NCBI GenBank assembly: GCA_946494635.1
Contig: CAMMCS010000053.1
Span: forward strand, 1 to 10,851
Length of the DNA: 10,851 nt
Direction: 5' to 3'
Origin: an uncultured Oscillibacter sp.
GTDB lineage: Bacteria; Bacillota; Clostridia; Oscillospirales; Oscillospiraceae
Shown: positions 1 through 7,296 of the stretch, one piece after another
Position numbering within the stretch: position 1 is the stretch's first letter
Layout of the letters: every line of letters starts with the position of its first letter
Notes under the pieces: model-generated
The model's input: the letters and a program-made list of their open reading frames with translations, nothing else
The model's database searches: none
What the model was told of the DNA's origin: nothing
Program-made: the position numbers and the translations under genes

Positions 1-2422
1 CCACGTTGTCAAAGGCCACCTCCACCAGGGCGTCGCCGCCCATGGGCCGGACGGAAAGCACCATGCCCTTTCCGAAGGCGGTGTGCTCCACCATGTCCCC
101 CTGCTGCAGCTGCATCAAGGGCGCAGCGGGAGCCGCATTTTTCCGCAGGGACTGCAGCGGCCGCTGGGACGCTTTCGGGGCGGTATCCCGGTAGCTGTGG
201 ACGCCGCCGCTGCTCCAGGAGCCGCCGGTGCGGGCAGGAGCGCTGCCCCAGCCGTCCTCGTACCGGCCGCCGCCGAAGGAGTCGTCCTGCTCCATGCCGC
301 CGAAAGCGCGCGCGGGCTTGCTCTCCCAGCGCATGTTCTCCTCCGGGATCTCATCCAGGAACCGGGAGGGCGGGTTGGTGCTGGTGCGGCCGTACAGCAT
401 CCGCTGGCGGGCATTGGTGAGGGTCAGCTTCTCCTTGGCCCGGGTCATGGCCACATAGCAGAGGCGCCGCTCCTCCTCCAGCTCCTCCTGGTCGTACTGA
501 GCGGAGGCGCCGGGAAAGATGCCCTCCTCCATGCCCACCACATACACCACCGGGAACTCCAGGCCCTTGGCGGAGTGAATGGTCATGAGGGTCACGGTGT
601 CGTCACTGGCCTCCATGCTGTCCAGGTCCGTGTACAGGGCGATCTCATTGAGGAAGCCGGAGAGGGTGGCATCCTCCGGGTCCTGCTCCAGGAAGCCCAG
701 GATGTTGGACTTCAGCTCCTGGACGTTCTCGATGCGGCCCCGGCTCTCCATGTCGTTCTTCTCCTCCAGGGCCTTCACATAGCCGGTCTGGTCGCAGACG
801 GCGTCGTAGAACTCCGGCAGGGCCAGCTCCGTGCCCGCCCGCCGCAGGCCGTCGATCAGGTCCGCGAACTTCAGCAGCTTGGAGGCGGCGGACTTCAGCT
901 CCGGGAACAGGTCCGCGTTGCGGATGATCTCGTAGAGGGACGCCCCCTGGCTCTCCGCCAAAGACGCCACCTTGTCCACCGTGGTGGCGCCGATGCCCCG
1001 GGGCGGGTTGTTGATGATCCGCCGCAGCCGCAGGTCGTCCAGGGGGTTGTTCAGCACGCACAGATAGGCCAGCATGTCCTTGACCTCCGCCCGGTCGAAG
1101 AACTTCATGCCCCCCACCACCTTATAGGGGATGCCGTTGCGCTTCATGGCGTATTCCAGCGCGTTTGACTGGGCGTTCATCCGATAGAGGACCGCGCAGT
1201 CCCGGAAGTGCCGGCCCCGGCGGACGCCCATCAGGATGTCCCCGGCCACATAGTTGGCCTCGTCGCTCTCGTTGAAGCTGGTCTTGACCGTCACCACGTC
1301 GCCGCCGCCGTTGTCGGTCCAGAGGGTCTTGCCCTTCCGGCCCACGTTGTTGCGGATGACCGCGTTGGCCGCGTCCAGGATGTTCTGGGTGGAGCGGTAG
1401 TTCTGCTCCAGGCGGATGGTCCGGGCGTCGGGGTACTGTTTCTCGAAGTTCAGGATGTTCTCGATGTTGGCCCCCCGGAACCGGTAGATGGACTGGTCGT
1501 CGTCGCCCACCACGCAGAGATTTTTGTGCCCCCCCGCCAGGAGAGACGTCAGCAGGTACTGCAGGTGGTTGGTGTCCTGGTACTCGTCCACCAGCACATA
1601 GCGGAACTTCCGCTGGTAGTAGTCCAGCACCTCGGGCTCCTGCTGCAGCAGCGTTACCGTGTGGAAGATGATGTCGTCGAAGTCCAGGGCGTTGGCAGAG
1701 CGCAGCTTCTTCTCATAGGCGGCGTAGATCTTGGCGATGCGGGTCATCTTCCAGTCGTTGGCCGCCTCGTACCGCTTGGCAAAGTCCTCCGGCGTTTCAT
1801 ACAGGTCCTTGGAGTGGCTGATGATGGTAAGGATGCTCTTTGGCTGGAAGGTCTTCTCGTCCAGATTCAGCTCCTTCACGGTGTCCCGGATGACCCGCTT
1901 GGAGTCGTCCGTATCATAGATGGTGAAGTCCTTGTCGAAGCCCAGCCGGTCGATGTCCCGCCGCAGAATCCGCACGCAGGCGGAGTGGAAGGTGGAGGCC
2001 CAGATGTCGCTGGCGTCCGGCCCCAGCCGGGCGGCCAGACGGTCCTTCAGCTCCCCCGCCGCCTTGTTGGTGAAGGTGATGGCGATGATCTCCCAGGGCC
2101 GGGGCACGTCCACGGCGCAGAGGCGCCGTGCCCGGCGGACGTCCTCCTCTGCGGGCCGGGCGGGGAAGCGCTCCAGAAACTGCAGGTCCTCCTCCGTGGC
2201 CCAGCCGGGCACCTCCTCCGAGTCGCTGCCCCGGCCGTAGGTGAGGAGATTGTACACCCGCTGGATCAGCACCGTGGTCTTGCCGCTGCCGGCCCCTGCC
2301 AGCAGGAGGAGCGGGCCCTCCGTGGTCATGGCGGCCTGGCGCTGCATGGGGTTCAGCCGCTGGAGGTCCTGGGCGATGACCGCCCGCCGGGCGGCGATGT
2401 AGCGTTGTTTGAAGTCTTCCAT
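1..2422 (-). CDS. pcrA: ATP-dependent 3'-5' DNA helicase PcrA (UvrD family), C-terminal end outside the window
   Basis: Superfamily 1A helicase that unwinds DNA in repair and rolling-circle replication and removes RecA or stalled RNA polymerase. About 807 codons are visible. Seen: Walker A AGAGSGKT (about residues 42-49), motif Ia ITFTNKAA (115-122), Walker B DEYQDTN (279-285), GDDDQSIYRFRGA (306-318), LEQNYRST (338-345), a GLEFPVVYVVGMEEGIFP motif, and motif VI with M659-T660-R661. The last visible residues (GDMVEHTAFGKG... to the edge) match the C-terminal Tudor-like domain of PcrA, so only a few codons should be missing. The start MEDFKQRY is the first ATG before LNPMQRQAA, with GGAG 12 nt upstream, a rather long spacing. 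Compared with Bacillus/Geobacillus PcrA, as I recall it, there is an acidic/charged insertion of about 40 residues (roughly 63-107) between the Walker A helix and motif Ia. It has its own promoter and appears monocistronic at its 5' end. No LexA-type box is seen upstream. Confidence 0.96.
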   Translation of the reverse strand, partial: MEDFKQRYIAARRAVIAQDLQRLNPMQRQAAMTTEGPLLLLAGAGSGKTTVLIQRVYNLLTYGRGSDSEEVPGWATEEDLQFLERFPARPAEEDVRRARRLCAVDVPRPWEIIAITFTNKAAGELKDRLAARLGPDASDIWASTFHSACVRILRRDIDRLGFDKDFTIYDTDDSKRVIRDTVKELNLDEKTFQPKSILTIISHSKDLYETPEDFAKRYEAANDWKMTRIAKIYAAYEKKLRSANALDFDDIIFHTVTLLQQEPEVLDYYQRKFRYVLVDEYQDTNHLQYLLTSLLAGGHKNLCVVGDDDQSIYRFRGANIENILNFEKQYPDARTIRLEQNYRSTQNILDAANAVIRNNVGRKGKTLWTDNGGGDVVTVKTSFNESDEANYVAGDILMGVRRGRHFRDCAVLYRMNAQSNALEYAMKRNGIPYKVVGGMKFFDRAEVKDMLAYLCVLNNPLDDLRLRRIINNPPRGIGATTVDKVASLAESQGASLYEIIRNADLFPELKSAASKLLKFADLIDGLRRAGTELALPEFYDAVCDQTGYVKALEEKNDMESRGRIENVQELKSNILGFLEQDPEDATLSGFLNEIALYTDLDSMEASDDTVTLMTIHSAKGLEFPVVYVVGMEEGIFPGASAQYDQEELEEERRLCYVAMTRAKEKLTLTNARQRMLYGRTSTNPPSRFLDEIPEENMRWESKPARAFGGMEQDDSFGGGRYEDGWGSAPARTGGSWSSGGVHSYRDTAPKASQRPLQSLRKNAAPAAPLMQLQQGDMVEHTAFGKGMVLSVRPMGGDALVEVAFDNV

Positions 2423-2463
2423 ATGTATCCCGTTCTCCGTCCGTCTCAAAAGTCTCGGCCCCT

Positions 2464-2492
2464 ATTTTACGGCAAAATCCCCCGCCGGTCAA
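2464..2492 (-). promoter_or_regulatory. sigma-A promoter of pcrA
   Basis: Read on the minus strand there is a -35 TTGACC (2487-2492), a 17-nt spacer and a -10 TAAAAT (2464-2469). Transcription should start near 2457, giving a leader of about 35 nt. It lies directly downstream of the terminator of the preceding minus-strand unit, so pcrA is transcribed independently. Confidence 0.8.
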
Positions 2493-2498
2493 GGCAGG

Positions 2499-2536
2499 AA
2501 AAACGCCCCGGCCCGATTCATTCGTCGGGCCGGGGC
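2499..2536 (-). terminator. Rho-independent terminator of the DUF4358-MBOAT-DHHW unit
   Basis: A perfect 12-bp inverted repeat, 2505-2516 paired with 2525-2536 (GCCCCGGCCCGA arms, 8-nt loop). On the minus strand it is followed by G and five T. It begins 12 nt after the stop codon of the DHHW gene. Confidence 0.93.
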
Positions 2537-2548
2537 ACTCTTGTGCGG

Positions 2549-3667
2549 TCACTGGGCCAGGAACACCAGGTTCCGGTCCGTGATGAAATTGGGGACGCTG
2601 TACACCACACAGATCTCGTCGATGCCGTTCTCCGCCGCATACTGGGCGGGCGGCATCCGGAAGTACCGCAGATCCAGCAGGTGGACCTCCTCGAAGCTCT
2701 GGGCCAGGAAGGGGGCCAGGGAATCGGAGTAGGAGTCCCGGATCAGCAGGAGCTTTCCCCCGTCCCGGGCGTTCTCGTTGCGAATGACGCACAGGGGCTG
2801 GTTGCCCCCCAGAAAAGAGGAGTACTTGTCCTTCTGGGCCAGGTAGCTCCGGTCGTACAGCTGTCCAGGCTCCGGGGAGCCGGTGCGCCAGGAGGTGACC
2901 GTCAGGCCGTCCTCCTCCACCCAGTACTCCATGGTGTCCGGCGTCAGCCAGTGGATGCCGGACTGGGAGTACAACGTGCCGTTGAAGTCGGTGCTGGCGG
3001 TCTCCGGTGTGAAGTCCTCTTCCTTGAGGGGTTCTCTGCCCAGGGCTTCCAACAGGGCATTGGCCCCATAGAAGGCCCCCAAGCTCGTCCAGTGGTGGTC
3101 GGTACGGTAGAAAATGGCCTCCGAGGCGTGGGCTGTCAGGGCGGCGGAGAAGTCGATCATCGGCAGGCCCGTGTCCGCCGCCTGCTGGAGATAGGCGTTC
3201 TGGTCCCAGGACGCGGCCCCCTCCGGCAGCTTGTCCCGCCACACCTCCGCCGCCGAGGGGATGAGCCCCAGGTACACCGGGATATCCGTGTTCCCCGCCA
3301 GCTGGGTGACGTAATGCAGGTTCGTCTCCTCCAGGCCGTCGGCGGGTTCGTCCACCTTGTAGATCAGGGTCTCTCCCTCACAGAGATAGATGTTGTTGAA
3401 CAGACGCTTGCCGATGAGCTGCTCCGTCCGGGCCTTCAGGCCCGTCCACTGGTCCCGCAGGGGGAACTGATCCTGGACGTAGGACTCCACATCCTCCATG
3501 TAGCTGCCGTCCAGCACGCCGGACAGCGTCAGCACGGGCCGCTGCTGGAGGGTGCGGTTCTCCACGTCGGACCGCTCCCGGTCCGGCAGCAGGAACTGCC
3601 ACACCATCAGGCCCCCCAGAAAGAGGCAGAACACCGCCGTGAGAAATCTTGCGTATCGTTTGGACAT
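2549..3667 (-). CDS. DHHW family protein (AlgX/AlgJ-like SGNH-type partner of an MBOAT acyltransferase)
   Basis: 372 residues. A short basic N-terminus and one hydrophobic segment (about 8-26) act as signal anchor, so the rest is probably extracytoplasmic. The family signature DHHW is at 190-193 (FYRTDHHWTSLGAFYG), and LLLIRDSYSDS is at 307-316. By analogy with AlgX/AlgJ, D190 and H192 with S312 would form the Ser-His-Asp triad; this assignment is inferred. FPLRDQW (68-74) is also typical of the family. These proteins work with AlgI-like MBOAT proteins that pass acetyl groups across the membrane for O-acetylation of an exopolysaccharide or wall polymer. AGGAGG lies 8 nt before the ATG, and the MBOAT stop is only 15 nt upstream, so the two are cotranscribed. 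The acceptor polymer cannot be told from the sequence. Confidence 0.88.
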   Translation of the reverse strand: MSKRYARFLTAVFCLFLGGLMVWQFLLPDRERSDVENRTLQQRPVLTLSGVLDGSYMEDVESYVQDQFPLRDQWTGLKARTEQLIGKRLFNNIYLCEGETLIYKVDEPADGLEETNLHYVTQLAGNTDIPVYLGLIPSAAEVWRDKLPEGAASWDQNAYLQQAADTGLPMIDFSAALTAHASEAIFYRTDHHWTSLGAFYGANALLEALGREPLKEEDFTPETASTDFNGTLYSQSGIHWLTPDTMEYWVEEDGLTVTSWRTGSPEPGQLYDRSYLAQKDKYSSFLGGNQPLCVIRNENARDGGKLLLIRDSYSDSLAPFLAQSFEEVHLLDLRYFRMPPAQYAAENGIDEICVVYSVPNFITDRNLVFLAQ

Positions 3668-3682
3668 GGTCTCTGCCTCCTC

Positions 3683-5110
3683 TCAGAACCGGAAATACAG
3701 GAAGGGGTTGTAGCTGCCGTCCACCAGATAGGCGGTACACACCACCAGGGAAAGCCCCATCAGCACCGGGGTGAACAGGGCCTCCGTCCGCCGGGGCAGC
3801 CTCGCCCACAGCCGCTGGCCCAGGGAAGTGGAGGCCAGCACCAGGGCCACCAGCGTCACGGCATAGCTCCGGAGCCGGAAGCCGTCGGCAGCGCTCCACA
3901 AGGGCCCGCCGCCGAAGCAGGTGGCCAGATAGTCCCCGCAGACCGACAAATCCACCATGGCGAAGAGGCCCCAGCCCACAAACACCACGATGAGGGTGTA
4001 GACGTGCTTGAGGACTTTCGGGGTCTTCTCCAGCACGCTCCGGAGGACGTATCGCTCCAAAATCAGCCAGGCGGCGAAGTACAGGCCCCACAGGACGAAG
4101 TTCCAGCTGGCCCCGTGCCAGAAGCCGGTGCAGAACCAGACGATGATGAGATTCCGGATGGTCCTGGCGGTGCCGCCCCGGTTACCCCCAAGGGGGATAT
4201 ACAGGTAGTCCCGGAACCAGTCGGTGAGGGACATATGCCACCGCCGCCAGAACGCCCCCACAGAGTCGGCGCAGTAGGGGTGGTCAAAGTTCTCCAGGAA
4301 GCGGAACCCCAGCATCCGCCCCATGCCAATGGCCATGTCGGAGTAGCCGGAGAAATCGAAATAGATCTGGAAGCCATAGGCGGCGAGACCCAGCCAGCCC
4401 CCCAGAACCGTCAGCGTCCCGGCTCCCTGGGCCGCCAGGCAGTCCTCCCACAGGGCGCCGATGGAGTTGGCCAGCAGCACCTTCTTGGCAAGGCCCACAC
4501 AGAACCGCCGGGCGCCCAGGGCGAAGTTCTCCGACGTATGGACCCGGTGCCGAAGATCCGCCGCCACCGTCTTGTACTGGACGATGGGCCCGGCGATCAG
4601 CTGGGGAAACATGGTGACAAAGGTGCCGAACTCCACCATGTTCCGCTGCACCGGCGCGTCCTTCCGGTACACGTCGATGGTGTAGCTCATGGTCTGGAAG
4701 GTGTAGAAGGAGATGCCGATGGGCAGGGGCACGCCCCACAGAGGGATGGTGACTCCCAAAAGCTCCACGCTCTTGGGGATCAGGATGCCCGTCAGGGCGT
4801 ACAGGTTCTCGGCAAAGAAGGTGCCGTACTTGAAGAAGAACAGCAGAGCCAGGTTGAAGATCACCGACTGGGCAACGAACCAGCGGGCCTTTTTGTCATT
4901 GCTCCGGTACTTCTCCACCAGCAGGCCGTGGGTGTAGTCGATGCCGATGGACACGAACATGATGACGATGTACACCGGCTCACCCCAGCCGTAGAACAGC
5001 AGGCTCACCAGCAGCAGGATGCAGTTCCGCCACTTCAGGGGCGAGAGGAAATACGCCAGCAGCGTCAGCGGCAGGTAGAGGAATAAGAAGGTCAGGCTGC
5101 TAAATACCAT
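3683..5110 (-). CDS. MBOAT family membrane-bound O-acyltransferase (AlgI/DltB-like)
   Basis: 475 residues, hydrophobic throughout, with about ten or more membrane segments, the usual size for AlgI-like proteins. Hallmarks: FYTFQTMSYTIDVYR (135-149), MFPQLIAGPIVQY (167-179), FDFSGYSDMAIGMGRMLGF (251-269), FWRRWHMSLTDWFRDYLYIPLGGNR (287-311), and FWHGASWNFVLWG (330-342), with H332 as the invariant membrane-embedded histidine and H292 in RRWH. It is expected to move acetyl groups from a cytoplasmic donor to an extracytoplasmic acceptor. The downstream DHHW protein is probably the final transferase and the upstream DUF4358 lipoprotein an accessory factor. AAGGAG (5118-5123) is 7 nt before the ATG. 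No dltA/dltC genes are nearby, which argues for polysaccharide acetylation rather than D-alanylation. A GC-rich hairpin (5126-5167) lies directly before the ribosome binding site. Confidence 0.93.
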   Translation of the reverse strand: MVFSSLTFLFLYLPLTLLAYFLSPLKWRNCILLLVSLLFYGWGEPVYIVIMFVSIGIDYTHGLLVEKYRSNDKKARWFVAQSVIFNLALLFFFKYGTFFAENLYALTGILIPKSVELLGVTIPLWGVPLPIGISFYTFQTMSYTIDVYRKDAPVQRNMVEFGTFVTMFPQLIAGPIVQYKTVAADLRHRVHTSENFALGARRFCVGLAKKVLLANSIGALWEDCLAAQGAGTLTVLGGWLGLAAYGFQIYFDFSGYSDMAIGMGRMLGFRFLENFDHPYCADSVGAFWRRWHMSLTDWFRDYLYIPLGGNRGGTARTIRNLIIVWFCTGFWHGASWNFVLWGLYFAAWLILERYVLRSVLEKTPKVLKHVYTLIVVFVGWGLFAMVDLSVCGDYLATCFGGGPLWSAADGFRLRSYAVTLVALVLASTSLGQRLWARLPRRTEALFTPVLMGLSLVVCTAYLVDGSYNPFLYFRF

Positions 5111-5125
5111 GAAGGCTCTCCTTTT

Positions 5126-5172
5126 CGCCCGTCAGGCGGGCCGCGGCATTCACCGCGGCCCGGGGCGTTTTT
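5126..5172 (+). terminator. GC-rich hairpin with a T-tract on the plus strand (terminator-like, pointing against the surrounding genes)
   Basis: Inner stem 5137-5146 with 5153-5162 (10 bp, loop CATTCA) and outer stem CGCCC (5126-5130) with GGGCG (5163-5167) around a 6-nt bulge, then TTTTT at 5168-5172. The T-tract follows the hairpin only on the plus strand, yet the genes on both sides are on the minus strand. On the minus-strand message the same hairpin sits between the DUF4358 and MBOAT genes, just before the MBOAT ribosome binding site. It could stop antisense transcription or tune expression within the unit. Confidence 0.6.
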
Positions 5173-5184
5173 CTCTTGCTGGGA

Positions 5185-5700
5185 TCAGGCGAACTGCTCC
5201 TGGAAGGAGGACACCAGCTCGTCCTGGTGCTGGGAAGAGGCGATCAGCGCCGCGTAGGTCCCCTCCTGGATCACCTGGGCGTTGGACCAGGCCTCCATGG
5301 ACTCCGGATACCAGGCGCCGCCCTCCGCCTGGGCGTCCGCCCGCTCCTGAAGGATGGCGGCGGCAGCCGCCGCGTCCTCCTCATTTCCGCACTGCACCAG
5401 CACGATCTCATTCACCACGGAGCTCATCATGGGCGCCTTGGCCACCAGCTGTTCCGTGGCCAGCTCAGCCAGGCCGGGGTAGTAGCTCTCCAGAGTCTCC
5501 CCCTCTACGTTCATCAGCAGCAGGTCGTCCTCTGTGCTGGAGGCGGCGTCCTCCGTCCAGTGGTACTCCTCCGCCCAGCCGGCATAGAGGGAGTTCAGCG
5601 CCACCTGGGCTTCCTCTGCGTCCCCCTCCTGGCCGCCGCAGGCGGTCAGCAGGCCCATAGTCAGCAGTGCGGACAGGGCCAGTGTCAGAATTCTTTTCAT
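5185..5700 (-). CDS. DUF4358 family lipoprotein
   Basis: 171 residues with a clear lipoprotein signal: basic MKR, a hydrophobic stretch to residue 19, and lipobox LLTAC with C21 as the lipidated cysteine. The mature part keeps the DUF4358 pattern: YYPG near 73-76, a central NEIVLVQC strand, a helix with many Ala and charges ending in ERAD, YPES, then NAQVIQEGTYAALIAS (about 139-154). The molecular function of this family is unknown. In Clostridia these lipoproteins are often encoded beside MBOAT/DHHW genes, as here, suggesting an accessory role in surface polymer acetylation; that role is inferred. It is the first gene of a minus-strand unit, 74 nt ahead of the MBOAT gene. The ribosome binding site is modest (AAGGA 3 nt from the ATG, another AAGGA further upstream). 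Confidence 0.82.
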   Translation of the reverse strand: MKRILTLALSALLTMGLLTACGGQEGDAEEAQVALNSLYAGWAEEYHWTEDAASSTEDDLLLMNVEGETLESYYPGLAELATEQLVAKAPMMSSVVNEIVLVQCGNEEDAAAAAAILQERADAQAEGGAWYPESMEAWSNAQVIQEGTYAALIASSQHQDELVSSFQEQFA

Positions 5701-5735
5701 AGATCCTTGATTTCCTTTCCGTCATTTTCGGGGGT

Positions 5736-5764
5736 ACAGACGGACCCTTGGCCCGAAAAGTTCC
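5736..5764 (-). promoter_or_regulatory. Candidate ECF-type promoter for the DUF4358-MBOAT-DHHW unit
   Basis: On the minus strand: GGAACTT (5758-5764), 16 nt, then GTCTGT (5736-5741). This resembles ECF sigma promoters of the GGAACTT-N16-GTCTGA kind. Transcription would start near 5729, about 29 nt before the ATG. No convincing sigma-A promoter is seen in this stretch. A single match of this kind can occur by chance. Confidence 0.4.
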
Positions 5765-5996
5765 CTCCTGATGGCAGTATTTCCAAATTTTTTTCTTTTA
5801 GCACAGGATCAGCGCCGCCCCATCCGGCGTCCGGGGCGGTCTGGGCTCCAGCTGTTTGACGAAACCGGAGGCGCCGGCCCTCCGGCCTTGCAATTCCCCG
5901 CCGGAAGCGGTATCATGGCACTGTCACGCCATACTCCGCGCGTATGGCCGCATGGGAAAAGTCTCTGCACGTCATTTTCAGCCGCCCAAAACGGCT

Positions 5997-6025
5997 TTGA
6001 AAAGGCATATTCAAAATGTTATGAT
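5997..6025 (+). promoter_or_regulatory. sigma-A promoter of the threonine aldolase-like gene
   Basis: -35 TTGAAA (5997-6002), a 17-nt spacer, and -10 TATGAT (6020-6025). Transcription should start near 6032, leaving a leader of about 26 nt with GGGAG 6 nt before the ATG. No riboswitch or operator fits in so short a leader. Confidence 0.85.
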
Positions 6026-6057
6026 ATATCTGCATCACAAAAAGGCGGGAGAACACT

Positions 6058-7080
6058 ATGTACAGTTTCCGGAACGATTACAGCGAGGGGGCCCATCCCA
6101 GGGTCCTCCAGGCCCTGGCGGACACCAACGACGTCCAGACGGCGGGCTACGGCACAGACCCCTACTGCGCCGCCGCGGCGGATACCATCCGCCGCCTCTG
6201 CGCCGCGCCGGACGCCGCCGTCCACTTCCTGGTGGGCGGCACCCAGGTGAATTTGGTGACCATCGACGCGTTTCTGCAGTCCTACGAGGCGGTGATCGCC
6301 GCCCAGACCGGACACGTCAGCACCCACGAGACCGGGGCCATCGAGGCCACCGGCCATAAGGTCTGCACGGTGGAGAGCGCCGACGGCAAGCTGACCCCGG
6401 CGTTGGTGGAGTCCGTCCTGGCCCAGCACAACGGTACGGAGCACATGGTGCTGCCCCGGCTGGTCTACATCTCCGACACCACGGAAATCGGCACCCTCTA
6501 CACCAAGACGGAGCTGACAGCCCTGCGGCGGTGCTGTGACCAGCACGGCCTGCTCCTCTATCTGGACGGCGCCCGGCTGGGCTCCGCCCTCACCGCTCCC
6601 GGCAATGACCTGACCCTGCCGGATCTGGCAGCCCTGACAGACGGCTTCACCATCGGCGGCACAAAAAACGGCGCCCTGTTCGGGGAGGCGCTGGTGCTCA
6701 CCCATCCCCTGCCCCACTTCCGCTGGCATATGAAGCAGCGGGGCGCCGTGCTGGCCAAGGGGCGGCTGCTGGGCGTCCAGTTCCAGGCGCTTCTGGAGGA
6801 CGGCCTGTACTTCGGCCTGGCCCGCCACGCCAATGATCTGGCATTCCGGCTGCGGGACGGCATCGCCGCCCTGGGATATCCCTTCCCGGTGAGCTCCCCC
6901 TCCAACCAGCAGTTCCCGGTGCTGCCCAACGCCGCCGTGGCCAGGCTCCAGGAGCTGGGCTATGAATTCGAGATCGACCACCCGGTGGACGCGAACCACA
7001 CCTGCATCCGCCTGGTGACCAGCTGGGCCACGCCGGATGCGGCGGTGGAGGACTTCCTGCGGGATCTGGCCGGATGCTGA
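6058..7080 (+). CDS. PLP-dependent threonine aldolase / beta-eliminating lyase family protein (low-specificity L-threonine aldolase-like)
   Basis: 340 residues, the normal length for fold-type I threonine aldolases, which split L-threonine or L-allo-threonine into glycine and acetaldehyde. Seen: N-terminal FRNDYSEGAHPRVL, phosphate-binding GGTQVN (60-65), H90 in VSTHETGAIEATGHK as the probable cofactor-stacking histidine, D170 and R173 in LYLDGARLG, and FTIGGTKNGALFGEA with K203 as the expected Schiff-base lysine. The C-terminal small domain ends with CIRLVTSWATPDAAVEDFL. The family is well supported, but exact substrate and stereospecificity are not; related members act on other beta-hydroxy amino acids. 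The gene stands alone, between its own promoter and its own terminator, with no pathway neighbours. Confidence 0.9.
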   Translation: MYSFRNDYSEGAHPRVLQALADTNDVQTAGYGTDPYCAAAADTIRRLCAAPDAAVHFLVGGTQVNLVTIDAFLQSYEAVIAAQTGHVSTHETGAIEATGHKVCTVESADGKLTPALVESVLAQHNGTEHMVLPRLVYISDTTEIGTLYTKTELTALRRCCDQHGLLLYLDGARLGSALTAPGNDLTLPDLAALTDGFTIGGTKNGALFGEALVLTHPLPHFRWHMKQRGAVLAKGRLLGVQFQALLEDGLYFGLARHANDLAFRLRDGIAALGYPFPVSSPSNQQFPVLPNAAVARLQELGYEFEIDHPVDANHTCIRLVTSWATPDAAVEDFLRDLAGC

Positions 7081-7082
7081 CA

Positions 7083-7124
7083 GAGAGCGGGGACCGCGGC
7101 ACGGTTCCTGCTCTCTTCTTTTTT
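7083..7124 (+). terminator. Rho-independent terminator of the threonine aldolase-like gene
   Basis: A 14-bp stem, 7083-7096 with 7102-7115, containing two G-U pairs and a 5-nt loop (CGGCA). It is followed by TTCTTTTTT (7116-7124). It starts 3 nt after the stop codon. Confidence 0.93.
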
Positions 7125-7145
7125 CCATTATCCCAATACTTTTGT

Positions 7146-7177
7146 GTGTTCACGTCCCCTGCGGTGGGCGGGAACAC
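7146..7177 (+). repeat. Inverted repeat upstream of the sigma factor gene
   Basis: GTGTTC (7146-7151) pairs with GAACAC (7172-7177), with an inner CCC/GGG and CG/CG pairing that could make a bulged hairpin. GGGAACACAAA (7170-7180) returns as GGGAACGCAAA at 7197-7207. No T-tract follows. Role unknown; it could be an operator or chance. Confidence 0.3.
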
Positions 7178-7215
7178 AAAGGAGAGATACGGCCCTGGGA
7201 ACGCAAAACGGAATT

Positions 7216-7244
7216 GGAAGTTTCCATTTTTTCCGTGGGTTCTG
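7216..7244 (+). promoter_or_regulatory. Weak candidate autoregulated ECF promoter of the sigma factor gene
   Basis: GGAAGTT (7216-7222), 16 nt, GTTCTG (7239-7244), resembling the element upstream of the DUF4358 unit. The GGAA also lies in a small dyad, TGGAA-GT-TTCCA (7215-7226), so it may be an operator half instead. No good sigma-A promoter was found in this 216-nt gap. Confidence 0.25.
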
Positions 7245-7296
7245 CCCGTCTTTGTTGTATTGAAAAACAGAAGCGGATGGAGAGGAGGGGTGCCCC

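Larger units (their letters stand above)
5701..6057. other. Divergent intergenic region
   Basis: 357 nt between the leftward DUF4358 unit and the rightward PLP enzyme gene. It holds a good sigma-A promoter for the right-hand gene (5997-6025) and an ECF-like promoter candidate for the left-hand unit (5736-5764). There is also an A/T-rich tract near 5782-5800 and two 7-bp GC-rich inverted repeats (5815-5821/5833-5839 and 5865-5871/5879-5885) without T-tracts. I see no gene in it. Confidence 0.7.

Noticed and set aside
1208..5086. A plus-strand open frame of 1292 codons running opposite pcrA, the DHHW gene and the MBOAT gene.
   Set aside because: It is a by-product of GC-rich third codon positions on the minus strand. 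It spans three well-supported genes and a terminator, its translation is low-complexity (rich in Gly, Val, Gln, His), and it shows no domain.
5815..5885. Two GC-rich 7-bp inverted repeats in the divergent intergenic region as terminators or riboswitch parts.
   Set aside because: There is no T-tract on either strand, the stems are short, and both lie upstream of the mapped sigma-A promoter of the rightward gene, so they are not in its leader.
5771..6250. A plus-strand frame covering the intergenic region and running into the threonine aldolase-like gene.
   Set aside because: It begins before the clear sigma-A promoter, overlaps the real gene in another frame, and has no ribosome binding site or domain.
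6019..7128. A minus-strand open frame opposite the threonine aldolase-like gene.
   Set aside because: It crosses the promoter and terminator of the real gene and has no recognisable motif.
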